64,000 nucleotides of DNA from Ampullaceana balthica (GCA_944989445.1 CALYLW010000134.1:196001-260000); one strand, 5' to 3'; positions 48,503 through 60,891 are shown, counted from the stretch's first letter. Notes: generated by a model not told the origin, from the letters alone. A program made the numbers and translations.

Positions 48503-48916
48503 GGGCCCGTCCATAAATGACGCTACGCACCTAGAGGAGGAGGGGGTCACACATTTGTGACAAGGAGAGGGATGTGTTTAAGAATAAATGTGACGTCACA
48601 TCAAAACGCGCAAATTTAAATAAAAGTTCCACTGAAATATTTGATTGCTTACAATTTATTTAATGACGTTTGCATGGATTCAAGTGAGTAGCGATTTTCA
48701 GAGTTCAACTTCCCATTAAATAAAAAATTAAATGACAATAAAGTTTTTGACACATGCCCATTTTCAAAAAGGAAGTACGGCTTTTATGGGGGCGGGGGTA
48801 GGGGGGCGTCCGCAAAGCTTTGTGACGTCATATTGGAGGGGGCTCTAAGTTTTTTTGACAACCTGTGACGTAAAAATCGGCCAAAATCACTTGATTTCAT
48901 TTATATGTACGGCCTC
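48503..48916. mobile_element. GGGGCCGTCC-family MITE, copy 4 (TSD TAA)
   Basis: The left end GGGCCCGTCCATAAATGACG and the right end ATTTATATGTACGGCCTC are inverted with several mismatches. TAA is on both flanks (48500-48502, 48917-48919). Confidence 0.78.
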
Positions 48917-50779
48917 TAAGACTTCGGCCGTGTAGCTACTGTGTGAAATGAGGTGGAAGGTGGCTAGGTAGCATTGTATAGCCGTCAACTTTGCAAAAGT
49001 AGCATCTTGTTCTTTTGGCATTATGTTGGTAAAACTGAGCTCTTTAATGAAACGGACGCAACTAAAATAAGCCACATTTAATCAGCAAATTATACGAGGG
49101 CTAAACTGCGATAAACTTCAAAGTAAATCAATGAAAACTGAAATAAAGCAATATATGATACATTTTTATAGTGATTTACTAGTGATAGATTCACACCTTT
49201 AGAAAATTCTTTTATCGTTACAACTTAAAATAGTAACACTACAGTAATTATGATTTGATCTTACATAAACTTTGACATTGAAAAAAAAGAATACGAAAAT
49301 AAGCGGGCAAAAAGACATACTTAAAATAAAGATCATAATTTTGGGGAAGAAAAAAAATTCAAGTACCAGAATATTTTGATTGAATTAGGCATATTTTAAA
49401 TTTGGTGTCATCTCTGTCAGGGTGGCACCTAGTGTGGTCTGCATTTCCCCAGCACCCCCTTAGATTGGAACAACAGAAGCCTTTATGGCATTAATAGGTG
49501 GCTTATTACGCTTCAATCAACTTTGAAATAAAAGTTGTCAGGTTACATGTACCAGGAGTTAGAAAAAAACCAGCGTCATCAGCCAAAGTTATTCAAGCAT
49601 TAAATGCCGACAATTTAGCGCCATCCCTTGGAATTAACGTTCAACAATTCCAACAATGAGCGACGTGCGGCCATTATAATAAAACTTCCAGGCCATGGCA
49701 GATCTGTGAAGCAGTTTGAACAGCTTTTAACAAGACAATTCCAGTCACCGACTTCAGCTGTTGAGTCATGACATGATTTATACGCACCGGGATTCAGTCC
49801 AGCTTTAGTCCAATTGAAAACTGACAGTACAGCCACGAATTCATTTGAGGATTAATGATAAAAATTTATAATAATCACAACATGTGTTCATATGTTAATA
49901 AATTTTTATGCAAATAAAGCGGGAAAAAATCTGACAATTAATTATTCATATATCTTAGCTTAGGAAATCAGTTATAAAACGAAAAATGTATTCTAAGATT
50001 TATTTTCCACCGCAGTTTCGTGAATCATACAGTGATAAAATCTAGATTGTTTTAATAGTTTCTTTGTTTTGAGAGACAAAAATGTAGGTAGTGTATTAAA
50101 GGTTAACACTGAAACAAAGTGATTCCAATAAGCTCACTAAATTCAAAAATAAGGAGTTCTTTTTTTCTTCTTTTTTTTTAAAAGATGCTTCATTATACAT
50201 GTACTCTGTAATTCTAGCATAGCTATTAGGTGCAGGAATAAAATAAATATTTTTACCTTGATTTTTTAGAGACGGAATTTGTTTGCACACATATGTTAGA
50301 GTCGATTGGTGGTCTGTAAGCCAAAGTAACGAAATATATATTTTTTTAAATGTTTAATTTGTTAAAATTTTGATTTCTACGTTAAAAGGTTTCTTAAAAA
50401 TACAAGTGCGTTTGGTGCGTTTTATCTTCTTTTCTCTTATGGAAGTTTCGGTATTGACGTAATAAGTCTGCGGAACATTAAACTATTAATATAGTTCAGC
50501 AGCTTGGAAAAAATGTGTGCGGTGGTATACTGGGCAGAGGGTAGGGGTAAACACTAATTTAATTTCTTAACAGTTGCGTTTCTTGAAAGCATTTTATTTC
50601 AAGTAACTAAAGCAGAGAAGGGCTAGCAACGAAACCCATTATGTGGTGAGTTATTTACAGCCGCCCATATGGGCTGATGATTTGTTTTGGTGTGCGCGTG
50701 TGTGTATAACAAAAGTTATAGACAGACATTTGCAGACAAGTGATCCGAATTATATTTTCGTTAGAAATATGACGGTACC
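48917..50779. other. 5' flank of the DEG/ENaC gene
   Basis: It contains a fragment of the AGAGGCGTCA family at 49411-49470. A stretch at 49600-49840 is open on both strands but has no recognisable family. No promoter elements can be assigned. Confidence 0.45.
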
Positions 50780-51130
50780 ATGATGGAAAAGTCGCCCGAT
50801 GCGCCCATTGAAGAACAAGTTTCTGTAAGACATCTCTACTATGAATTCGGCGATGTGACAACATTACATGGTATGAAGAGAGCAGTAAGCAGTCATAAGT
50901 GCTACCAACGGCTAATCTGGACCTTGCTGGTGTTGACAGGGGCCAGTTTAGCTTTGTATCAGTTTATCAGCATTGTCAGCGAGTTTCAGAACAATCCGGT
51001 ATCAACCTTAGTTTCCTTGGAGTACGAGCCCCGTCTAGAGTTCCCCGCTGTTACAGTTTGTAATATGAACAGGATTAAGTTATCAAAAGCAAGCGAGGTC
51101 ATGAAGGAGATTTTCAATAGATCACAAGAG
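50780..51130 (+). CDS. DEG/ENaC sodium channel, exon 1 (N-terminus, TM1)
   Basis: Exon 1 opens a DEG/ENaC-family trimeric cation channel of about 502 residues. It encodes 117: a cytoplasmic N-terminus with TTLHGMKRAVSS, whose His-Gly (30-31) is the conserved gating motif; TM1 at about 43-67 (RLIWTLLVLTGASLALYQF); and, just outside the membrane, FPAVTVCNMN (88-97), the near-invariant FPAVTxCN signature. The first of two adjacent ATGs is used, and an earlier ATG at 50769 is out of frame. The exon ends GAG before GTAAAA, phase 0. The family includes degenerins, acid-sensing channels and molluscan FMRFamide-gated channels; which type this is cannot be settled here. Confidence 0.9.
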
Positions 51131-51489
51131 GTAAAATCGTTTGTACATACAAAAATACATTGTTTCAAAAATAGTTTAATATTAAATTGCTAATGAAACA
51201 ATTAAAATAAATGTTATGCTCAATTTCAAAGTTATTTTTAATGCATTTATCGAAACATTACCTGGTATTTGCAATGATAATTGAAATTGTCTACAGTCTA
51301 TGTTTTTACTCAATGTCTGCTCATTCTTCGTTGTAAAATTTATTTTTTTAAAAATTAAATTTGTAAAAAAATATATATCAGAACGACTATTAAGGTGTAC
51401 AAATGGTCTCAGGGATGTTTATATTAATATGTGTCAGGAATCACATCTCTCGTTTCATAGCCTGATTTTACTTATTTGTATCATTCTAG

Positions 51490-51615
51490 TTGGATGCATC
51501 TGCAGATGATTTAAATTTTCAACTTGATGAAGTGTTTACTAACTTACCCTACAATAGCCGGCTAGAACTTGGACACACCATGAAGGACATGCTTATCGAT
51601 TGTAAATTCAATGCT
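51490..51615 (+). CDS. DEG/ENaC sodium channel, exon 2
   Basis: After TCATTCTAG; 42 codons ending before GTACGT, phase 0 at both ends. It encodes part of the extracellular finger region with LGHTMKDMLIDCKFN. The MLxxCxF pattern is the usual DEG/ENaC site for the first conserved extracellular cysteine after TM1 signature sequences. Confidence 0.85.
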
Positions 51616-52119
51616 GTACGTACGACACATCAAGATACAGATTTCACATTAAATCAAAACAATGTTCAATAAGTATTTTTTTATTTTTTAATTTTTTTTA
51701 TTCATAATTGATATTTCTCTAGTAATAACGTAGGACGTATAAGACGGAGCCATTTGTTATGGCGTTATGAGCCTTACAACTTGATGAATTTGAAAGTCTT
51801 TCTCGTCTGGTTTCGGTATGACAGACACTAAATTCTCCAAGAAGTTAAACAAATTTATGGGGAGAATGAATTTCTATTGAGTGTGAATAGTTATTAGTTT
51901 ACATATTAAGCACATTAGAACCTGCGAGCTTAATAATAACCCGAGGCGCTGAAGAAAAGCATAATTTGAATTTTCTTTTTAAAATATGAATATCTTTTCG
52001 ATATTAACTTTGAAAGATAATTAAAAGTTATTAAATAGAATGTAGTAAAAACAATCATTGGTATCAAATGCATTGAAAATTAAATCACTTGTTATCAGTA
52101 GTATCTCTGTCTCATTCAG

Positions 52120-52217
52120 GAGCCATGCAGTGCCAATGATTTTACACCTACATCGAATCTTAAGTATGGAAACTGCTACACTTATGGTAGTTCACGCAAA
52201 CAAAATGATTCCAAAAG
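52120..52217 (+). CDS. DEG/ENaC sodium channel, exon 3
   Basis: After CTCATTCAG; 98 bases ending AAAAG before GTAATG, phase 2. It contains KYGNCYTYGS (residues 174-183), the conserved GxCYTF-type palm motif. Reading straight on into 60892 gives a natural family alignment (GxCYTF...AGPxxGLxLxL), so no exon seems to be missing between them. Confidence 0.85.
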
Positions 52218-52304
52218 GTAATGAATGAATATTTCTTTTCATATTATTTCTCATTTCTTATTTAAACATTAAATACTTGCAGTCAACTTTGAATTTATTT
52301 GCTG

Positions 52305-52428
<124 letters not shown>

Positions 52429-52608
52429 CAACTTAAATAAATACAATAATTTCAAATAACAATATTAATACTTTATGTATCTTTTTTTATGAATAGACAG
52501 ACATAAAAACTTTTCAAATAATAATTTTTGCAGGAACTTTACATAGAGGCAAATTTTTTGAAATTCTGAAAACCCATTAGGCAAAATATAATTATTGTTT
52601 CTTATCTA

Positions 52609-52664
52609 GCGCTAACTATCCATGCTAGTACTAAGTGCGCTAACTATCCATGCTAGTACTAAGT
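52609..52664. repeat. 28-bp tandem duplication
   Basis: Two identical adjacent units starting GCGCTAACTATCCATGCTAG. Confidence 0.95.
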
Positions 52665-53169
52665 CTATGTTCACTGTGACCTGAATTTCGCAGTTTTTTA
52701 AAAAGAATAGTTACGAACTCTAGTGATTTCCTCTTTTAAAATAAATTTTGTACATGCCCAATAACCCTACAGTAGTCTTTATTTATTTATGTGTATGTAT
52801 ACGTAGTTATAAAAAAAGTTAATTTTTTAAACTTCGATTATTTAAAAAAAAATTTTAATTTGGAGAAATTTAAAATCCGACCGAGGAGGTGAGCGGGAAG
52901 AGGGATTATAGCAAGCAAGTTCACTGATGGTGAAACAACATTACACACTATTTTCAATCGTTCAGTTATATACATGTATTTACAAATAGGCTCATATAGT
53001 TCATTTCAGAACTCGTGAATAAATTTATTAAATATAGATTAAAGATACTATCTGCCTATACCTAACACTATCCCATCAGTTCCAGGGTAAATCTCTCAAA
53101 TCGTACACTACTTTCTCTCCACTCCTCCGTGCGTAAGTACTGCTTAGGTAACACCTTAAATATAATAAC

Positions 53170-53946
53170 TGTTAACGATTAATTTAAATTTAATCGTTAA
53201 CTTTTGAAAAATTAACAATTAATTAATCGTTAATTTCGATTAAAGCCAAAAATTAAAATTTATGATGTCATAAGTAAAACTTATTAAACATTCTTGTTGA
53301 AAATCTAAATATCACTGGAATTTCTCATTTAAATGTCATCTTTTAACCAACTACGCAAAAAGAAAAGTGTGTTGACATTATTTGGTTCAAGTGATGAGTG
53401 GGTCTAATTGACAATATAACCAGCCGATCTGAACAATCACATGGAACTGAGGTAACGGGTATGCACAAAACGGTCTTGGCAAGGAATTCGGTGTACATTA
53501 AGTTTCCACCATTGTAGAGGGTTAATGGATTCATGAACTTTCATCTCCATTTTGTAACGCAGTAATTCATTAGAATAGCTGTCGTCATTTTCTGTCTCTG
53601 AGTCAAACTCCATTACTGCCATTAGCTTAATACGCTATTCATTTGGTTTGATAAGTAGGCAAAGTGTTATAACCATGGTAGGCCAACCATTTCTCACAAT
53701 GGATACAATAACCGTTATCAACATTCTGAACATTCCCGTCAGTCAATAGTTTAAAACCAAAATGTTCGTGTGTAATAGTCAGGAAATTTGTTAGTATTTA
53801 TCAGCCGCTATTTTTTATTAATTTTTTTTACTTTTTGACTTACAATTATAATTTGTAAGTGATGGGTCGATTAATCGTTAAAAATGATTAAATCCTTAAA
53901 TTTTTAACGATTAATCGAGAAATTAATCGATAATTTCGCAGCCCTA
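53170..53946 (-). mobile_element. ZBED1-like hAT deletion derivative, TSD ATAATAAC
   Basis: The right end TCGATAATTTCGCAGCCCTA is intact. The left end begins at TGTTAACGATTAAT, lacking the first six bases (TAGGGC). The flanks ATAATAAC (53162-53169, 53947-53954) are identical. On the - strand 53622-53340 encodes the hAT C-terminal dimerisation region in two frames: NPLQWWK, then LCIPVTSVPC, then AGYIVN and SSLEPNNVNTLFFLRSWLKD. It is not functional. It keeps the empty site for the MITE at 16371. Confidence 0.9.
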
Positions 53947-54272
53947 ATAATAACTGGTATAAAGAATTGAAGAACCGGAATATATTCCCATTACTATTAC
54001 TATTGTTTAAAAATAGACCACCACATCCACCAACACCCAATTGCATATTATTTGACCTAGACTATTGGGCTTCGGTAAATACACTGAGTATTGTATGGAC
54101 GAAGATAAGGCGTCTTCATCAGGCTTACAAATTACTGGAGATCGGCCCATACAATTCTAAGAAGCCTGTGGGTGGTAAACATCCGGTGGCAAGCAAGAAA
54201 AAGTAAACTTTACATTCAGCCAATACAGAAACTTTGAGCATTCTACATATGACTGAGGGGGAGCTTGTAAGT

Positions 54273-54551
54273 CAGTGCTTCTCAAAGCGGTGATCCGCGG
54301 ACCAGTGTCAGTCCGTGAGCCGTCCGCGGCCGGTCCGCAGAACTTATTAAGAAAGGACCGAAAAATATAATTATAATCCTCCATTTTCATCAATTAACAC
54401 TAAAAATATAGAATATGTCAACAATTTTTCGGCAATAAGCATATAAAATGATACAAATAAATTACACTTTGTTACCAAGTCAGTACAAGGAAAATAGTGC
54501 ACCAGAAAAATTCCTTCTGGTCTGCCATACTAAGAAGTTTGAGAAGCACAG
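54273..54551. mobile_element. 279-bp hAT MITE, TSD TTGTAAGT
   Basis: The ends CAGTGCTTCTCAAA and TTTGAGAAGCACAG are inverted repeats with one mismatch. TTGTAAGT flanks both sides exactly (54265-54272, 54552-54559). The same terminus is at 35598 and, diverged, at 44064. Confidence 0.93.
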
Positions 54552-54899
54552 TTGTAAGTCATTGGCAATTAGTCTCATTGTTGTAATCTATATTTTAATC
54601 ATTGAAAGTGACTATGTTTGTAAATAACTCGATCAATCACATGAAACCAAACAATCAAAATAAAATTGGAAAGAGTAATTCACCATTACTTAATTTTATT
54701 CTTTGAAACTTAAGTTACGGTGCCAAAATGTTAACATTAAAAAACTTATTGTGAAAAATTGCTTCGACGAAAGTTCAGTGTCATTTTATGATCAAATAAG
54801 ATTTGAACGTACCGTTCCATTGCACTCAACCACTTTCAAAATTATAAGAACGATCCGTTGAATACTACAATATTTATAAAGTTTATATCAGATAAAAAT

Positions 54900-55210
54900 T
54901 ACATTTAGGGCCCCGCGCCCTAATGGTGCGAGATGTTAATTCAAAACCCCTGCATATTGCAATATGGATCATGATAATATTTGTCATGATCGGAAAAAAA
55001 TCGAATGGGGAAATTACTTCTTAAAAGTTTACGAAAAGACGATTTGGATTCCCCGGCCAAAAAGGGTTGAACGTTAAGAGTTAAATGCCCTATAGTATTT
55101 TAATATAAGCAGTTAAGTATTTAAATACCAAGTTTGGATAAGATCCATTCATTTACCAGCAGAGTAAGTAGCAGAGTTTAAAATAATTTTTTCTAAAGCT
55201 CATAAAAGAA
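54900..55210 (-). mobile_element. Helitron internal fragment
   Basis: The reverse complement of 31560-31870 at moderate identity, including the 'gcccta' blocks and 'agttaaatgccctatagta'. No ends are present. Confidence 0.7.
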
Positions 55211-55361
55211 GAAAAATAAGAAAAAAACGTAAAAACACAAGTTTTTGACTATAAATCCTTTATGACCTAGACATAACTAAAGGAATGTTTATTATAATAC
55301 GCAGCGTAAAATCATCCAAAAATACAAAATGGTAGTTATGTGTCGTAAAACATATTTAATA

Positions 55362-55834
55362 CTAGTTTGTGCTGTGGCGCCTGCGGCGCCCCCTTTTTTA
55401 AGGGCGCCTACGGCGCCCGCCTTTTTCAAAAGCCCAACTAACTTGTCCTTGTCTGATAAATACGTAATATTAAACGTTCTCAAATGTTCACAAAGTATTT
55501 TATAAATGTTTTTTTTTGCAAAAGCCCAAGTAACATAACCTTATATGATAAATACGAAATATTCCTGAAATGTACACAAAGTATGTATATAATATTTTTT
55601 TACAGTGGTAATCACCACACGATTTTTAAAGTAACTTTAGAAAGCAGCGCACCAAATTACTGCACCAAAAATAACTCTTATCGAACGTCCGCATGAAATT
55701 GTTCAATTATTAATAATAGTGTGGAGGGTGTTTAATGTTAATCTGGAAACCAAAATGATTATCCAATTTTAAAAAAAAATAGAGTGATGTCCCTCAGCGT
55801 TAGGCTACATAATTGAGCGTAAATATATATATAA
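55362..55834 (-). mobile_element. Helitron-like insert in HINE copy 4
   Basis: On the - strand the right end is a GGCGCC-GCA-GGCGCC hairpin, then ACAGCACAAACTAG, abutting a T. The other end is TA-rich. The host sequence TTTAATA^TAATGCG, seen uninterrupted in copy 3, is split between A and T with no duplication, as Helitrons do. A second insert starts at about 55853 with TCTATATATATAATTCTCTT; its 3' end was not defined. Both contain AAAGCAGC(G/C)CACCAAATTA. Confidence 0.65.
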
Positions 55835-56068
55835 TAATGCGCACCGATCAGGAATCTATATATATAATTCTCTTCGTGGTCGGACCCTGCGAGGCAACAA
55901 GAAGCTGCATGTGCAAAAGATACTAATTTTAGAAAGCAGCCCACCAAATTACTGCACCAATGCATCAAAAGGTGTGCAAATTAAATATGCGCTGTAAAAA
56001 AAAATTATATGACGTCATTGTTTTCGCTGATATTTTAATTTTGGAAAAGGGAACAATGTAAATAAAAC

Positions 56069-56616
56069 AACCCCGTAAAAACAAAGTTTTTGACTATAAA
56101 TCCCTTATATATGAGACATAACTAAAAGTATTGATTATATTCAAACGCGACAAACATTTACAGACTGAATCTGTCTTAACAGCCTTTTGATTTATAACCC
56201 GTTGGGAGAGGGCAATAGCTGGTCACCGATCGATGGACCGAGCTCAGCGTGACACGCAAAATGTAAACAAAAGCACGCCGGTACACCTGGTTAAAACACG
56301 AGATGTGTTCACCTTTGGCTGGGGTGAGGTCAAGTGACCCGTAAAATGTAAATGATAGCGACCTCTACATATAGTTTATATAGATGAACTAAAAATGCAT
56401 TAATTTAATAACTGTACGTTCGATCGATCTGAATTTTTTATACGATGCATTGTTAGGTGACACGGGTCTGTGTGCCAAATTTCAGCGCGATGGCTTCACG
56501 GAAAGTGGGTCATTTTTTACTTCTGTTTTCCGCCCGCCCAAGACAGACAGACAGAGAGAGAGAGAGAGAGAGAGAGATGACGACAGAGACGCCGGTGAAG
56601 TTAATATAAGGGATTT
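56069..56616 (+). mobile_element. HINE/pearl-like element, B-type copy 6
   Basis: AACCCCGTAAAAACAAAG start, GTTAATATAAGGGATTT end, exact 13-base subterminal inverted pair, and ACAGACAGACAGAGAGAGAG before the right end. The middle mixes segments seen in copy 2 (GAGCTCAGCGTGACACG) and copy 3 (CACGAGATGTGTTCAC). Confidence 0.85.
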
Positions 56617-56989
56617 AAAAATAACATGATACATAGTGATAAATAAAATAATCTTAAAATTCAATAATTTAATTACAGTACATACGATCGATCAGAAACT
56701 TTGATACATCGTTTTTATCATCAGTACGAAACTGCCTGCAAAATTTCAGCTCGCTAGCTTACGAGGAAGTGGGTTAAAATCGATCAAAAGTTTTTTCGGC
56801 ACCGACAGCCCGCCTGCCTCAAGCAAGCAAGCAGACACCACGAGTTAATATAAAGGATTTTAAAAAGACATTTTTGGCATCCAATCCACATGAGTGGTAA
56901 TTTGAATAAGTGCCAGATACCTTCGCGGGACTGTACTCAACAACTTCCCAAAGTGTCATGGCGATCGAAAAAAAATAATATTTATATAG

Positions 56990-57300
56990 CTTGAATAAGA
57001 AAAATATAGGGCCCTGAATTGGGCCAAGATGTACAGTTCAAACCGATGAAGAATTCTATCTGGGTCATAATGAAGATATGTGTCATTTTAGTCAAGATCG
57101 TGTAAAACTGAATGGGGAATAAAATCGTAAAATTTTACGAAAAACAGATTTTGGGCCCCCGGTCCCGAAGGAATGGACATTGGGAGTTCAATGCCCTTTA
57201 GTATTTTAATATGGGCCATAAAGTTTTTATGTACCAAGTCTGACCAAGAACCATAAATTTACACAGTGGCTAATTTTTAAATAATGTATTCTATATCTAA
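56990..57300 (-). mobile_element. Helitron internal fragment
   Basis: Similar in reverse to 31560-31870 of the full-length copy (GGGCCCTGAATTGGGCC, GGCCCCCGGTCCCGAAGGAA). Confidence 0.65.
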
Positions 57301-57409
57301 TAATATGAAAAACTTGCTTTCACATACCGAAACAAGCCCGTGAGAGGGGACACTTTCCCTCTCCTCCCCCACTTTACTCCCTACACAGTGGGATGGGGGA
57401 AGTAAGATT

Positions 57410-57572
57410 TTTCTTGGAGAATTCGACTAAGAGAGGTTGGAAGCCCAAAATCTTCGAGTTAATGAGATCTAAAATACATTAGTCTTATGAAATTTGGCCG
57501 GGACCTAACATTTAATTCGATATAGGGCGGTTTTAGACTTGAGGGAAGTTCGACTTAGCGAGGTCCGACTGT
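57410..57572. mobile_element. right end of a pogo/Tigger-like element
   Basis: Ends CTTAGCGAGGTCCGACTGTA, the reverse of the TACAGTCGGACCTCGCTAAG terminus typical of Tigger/pogo elements in TA sites. Internal 'tcgactaagagaggttgg' is a related direct motif. The left end was not found. A similar terminus, TACAGTCGAAACCGGTTAAG, is at 62895. Confidence 0.5.
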
Positions 57573-57589
57573 ATTTTAAAAAAATGACA

Positions 57590-57970
57590 TTAAGGGTCCG
57601 CAGACCGGATTGATGCAAGAGGTTAAGTTTAAAACCCCTGGCGATTTCAATAGGGATCATGATGGAGATATTTGTCGACATTTGTCGATATTCGTCAATA
57701 TTTGTCGATATTTGTCAAGAATGTGTAAAATTGAATGGGGAATAACGTCTTATAAATTTAAAAAGCATAACAAAAATGCACGCAGGCGCGCGCGCACACA
57801 CACACACACACACAAAGACTTGGTGCCCCTGGCCCCGAAAGAATGGGTATTAGGGTTTCAATGCCCTATTTTTTTTTAAATATGAGCCATCAAGTTCTTA
57901 TTTATCAAGTTTGATCAAGAACTAGCCATTTACCTAGGAGCTAATACTTAAATATTTTTTTCTATAGCTC
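57590..57970 (-). mobile_element. Helitron internal fragment with microsatellites
   Basis: The same internal Helitron segment as 56990-57300, interrupted by a short GTCGATATTTGTC repeat (57670-57718) and a (CG)n(CA)n run (57786-57815). Confidence 0.65.
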
Positions 57971-57987
57971 ATAAAATGAAACACTGA

Positions 57988-58152
57988 CATTTTGGGCCGT
58001 GCAGATATCTGGCCGACTGTGCGCAGCAGTTTAGAGTTACCACGCAGCAAATTTTGTAAAATATTACACAAAAAATGGATGCTGCGCAACTTTGCACACG
58101 AGTTTTTTTTAAACTTTACATACAGACCAAAGAACCTTAGAGGCAACATTTC
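57988..58152. mobile_element. degraded copy of the 190-bp hAT MITE
   Basis: Aligns with 16371-16560 through ACGCAGCAAATTTTGTAAAA and TTTGCACACGAGTTTT. The ends are decayed and no target duplication is visible. Confidence 0.75.
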
Positions 58153-59249
58153 CCCGACCCCTATAAGTTCAACGGGGTCTTAATCTATAAAGTACCTAAA
58201 AGGTTGTATGTGTTTTCCCACTGACATCTCAGGAAACGCAGAGTATAATATTATCTCAGTAAATACTGGGCTCTAATTTTTTAAAATCATTTTGGGATAA
58301 GGCGTCAAACAAAATGGGATCCACAATGCAGGCTTTGGAACTCTGGGTATTTTAGCTGGTGATTTATAAAGCAGAAATCTTTAGGGCTGGGTGTTTGTGA
58401 GTAAACTTAAAACCGCATATTAGTAAACCCACTTGATGGGTGGGTGATTGTTTTATTATTAAAATAATAGTAATAGGAATGTCTTAAAGTAGCAATATGT
58501 TAACATGAAAATATTTCAGTCCACAAGAACCGTTCTAGATATCGACAAACCAGGCAAAGTCTGGATGCGTTATTTTGATTTTTAAAAAAACACAATAAAA
58601 AGGACATTCACGGAAATTTAACTTGTACACATCTGAAGAATATTACGCTGCGCTTGGACTCTTGAAATACAGTATTGTACATACTCACAGAAGCGTAGCT
58701 ATGATATTTTTCGCCGGATGACAAAATATAACTCCCAACCCCCAATCACCATGTTCAAACACTTTTTTCTTTTAAATAAATGAGGAAAAGCTAATCAAAT
58801 TTCAATAATGATGTTCGATTACAAATGCAAATCTAAAAAAATTAACATGACTCACTCTGTAAAAGTCGTAGACTGGTTTACATAGTCTACAAAAGAGGCC
58901 CCCCCCTCCACCTTTTTTTATTGCACTGTCGAAAACTGGTCAATGACGTAATCAAAAATCAGTTTTTCCAATGTTTTACTTTCAACACCAATAGAACACA
59001 AGATCGCTCGCAGCTTGCTATTGAAAAGCTATTGTTTCATAAATTTGCATTAAAATTCACAGATTCTCAAAACTGCCGCCCTCATGATACCGATTAAAAT
59101 CAAGGAGATCCAAAGGAGTCTTCGGTAGAACTTGATTGCGTCACAGCATCATTTTTCAATCTTAAATTTCAGTGGCCATTGATGACCGTGTGGCAGTGGT
59201 AGAAATTTTCAAAATATGTGCATTTTCGACGAAGTGCATTGAATTATTT

Positions 59250-59730
59250 ATATTAAATAATAGTACTTGAACTTATAAGTTTTAAATTATTTTCTTCTGT
59301 TTAGTCCACTTATAAAAAGGTGGTTTTTAAAAATCTTTTTTTTTACCTCTATTTATTGTATTCTTTTTAGTCTAAGTGTATGCTATGGTGAGTTTTGTCG
59401 CTTCCTTTTGATTATTGATTATTGAAGTATTGATTATGTTCAATATAATACGCATTATTGATTATTGAAGTATTGATTATGTCCAATATAATACGCATCG
59501 CACGACAAACATTTACACAAATTTACAGACTGAAACTGACTGAACTCTCCTTGCTGTAAAACATGGGATGTGGTCATCGATGGCATGAGTGAATTCCAGT
59601 GACACGTGTATGTAAACAATAGCAGACGGCTACATAGAGATAAACTAAAAATGCATTAATTTAATTACGGTATATTCGATCGATCTGAAATTTTGATACA
59701 ATGCAATGTCATCCAAGATCTATCTGTGGT
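59250..59730. repeat. fold-back arm plus HINE-like segment
   Basis: 59253-59360 matches the arm at 9170-9290. 59390-59490 is a ~45-bp tandem duplication containing TTCAATATAATACGCA. 59640-59730 is a HINE core (CGATCGATCTGAAATTTTGA) continuing into CATCCAAGATCTATCTGTGG, which is also in the insert at 8640-8700. The same two parts occur together at both places, so this is probably one composite family. Confidence 0.6.
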
Positions 59731-59852
59731 AAAACTGTTACATTCAGTTTACCAGTCCAACTCACAACCACGAGACCAATGAAGCTTGATACAATTGGTG
59801 AATTTTAAAAAGTTATATCAGTAGCTATTAAGTGTTGCTTTTAATGATTGGT

Positions 59853-59878
59853 TGACTACCAATAGCTATTGGTAGTCA
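59853..59878. repeat. perfect 26-bp palindrome
   Basis: TGACTACCAATAG followed directly by its reverse complement, without a spacer. Imperfect further copies of CTACCAATA follow at 59880 and 59910. Confidence 0.95.
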
Positions 59879-60891
59879 GCTACCAATAACTTGTAGAGAG
59901 ACATTGGTACTGAGTACCAATAGACACTTCCTTAAAAAAAAGTCTTTTTTTAACATTATTCACACTTTTGAAAATTGTGAATATCAATAATTCAATATCT
60001 CTATGTTTAAGTGAGATATCCTCAGGGATAATTAAAATGACTCCTTTTCAAATTGGGTTTATTTTTTATTTATTTAAAATTAATAGTCGAACAATGATTT
60101 GAAATTTAATGAATATCCTTTTTAATAAAATTTCAGCATTTTTGTTCGATTCCTCAGCTTCAATTGAATATCAATGGAGATGGGATTGACCTCGAATTCA
60201 GTGTTTACAAGAATTATTATACTTATACACCTAGAGTGTTATATAACAATTTTGATTTTAATATTAAGAGTACTTAAGTGAATTTAATCTGACAGGGCCT
60301 TAAATTTTCTATGTAAAGTATTTACACTTGAGTTTGTTTTTCTCCAAATACAAACCTGATCAAGCCAGGTACATTAGCTGCTTAAGAATTAATCAAGAAG
60401 TGTTTAAAGATTTTAAAGATTAATTGTACAAGGAAACTGAAGCCATGTTCTGGTACTAAGTCTTTCCTAAGCAATACACCAAATAGACTTAGGCACCACG
60501 GGCGGCCTCCGGGCCCCCCCCCCGGATGTATACATTTTTCATTTAAAAATAGGCACAGGATGTATGGCTTTTCTTTTGTACATTTCTGGGAATCCACCCC
60601 CCCCCCAAAAAAAAACAAAAAAAACAACATTTTCTGTATTTGATTTTTTATATTTATATATTTTTTCATTCTTTTGTTCAATTATGAAAGCAATATTTTA
60701 AAATTAAAGTGGTTATGATAAACCTAATTTTATTTCTATACATAATACATATCTATTTCTTTAAATAAAACTCTTCTTATTGACATTGAAACCCTGTTCT
60801 CATTCTAACATATTTGTACACAATCCACTTATCTGACCATCACAATCTCAAAAATATATGGATGACACATAATATTCCTTTCCATTTTAAG

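Larger units (their letters stand above)
55222..56860 (+). mobile_element. HINE A-type copy 4, split by later insertions
   Basis: Element sequence is present at 55222-55361 (start), 55835-55852 (TAATGCGCACCGATCAGG) and 56625-56860 (right half ending GTTAATATAAAGGATTT). Between them are two Helitron-like inserts and the B-type copy 6. About 120 bases of the A element appear to be missing before 56625. Confidence 0.75.

Noticed and set aside
49600..49840. Open frames on both strands in the DEG/ENaC 5' flank
   Set aside because: Neither translation matches a family I know, and no splice or start context supports a gene.
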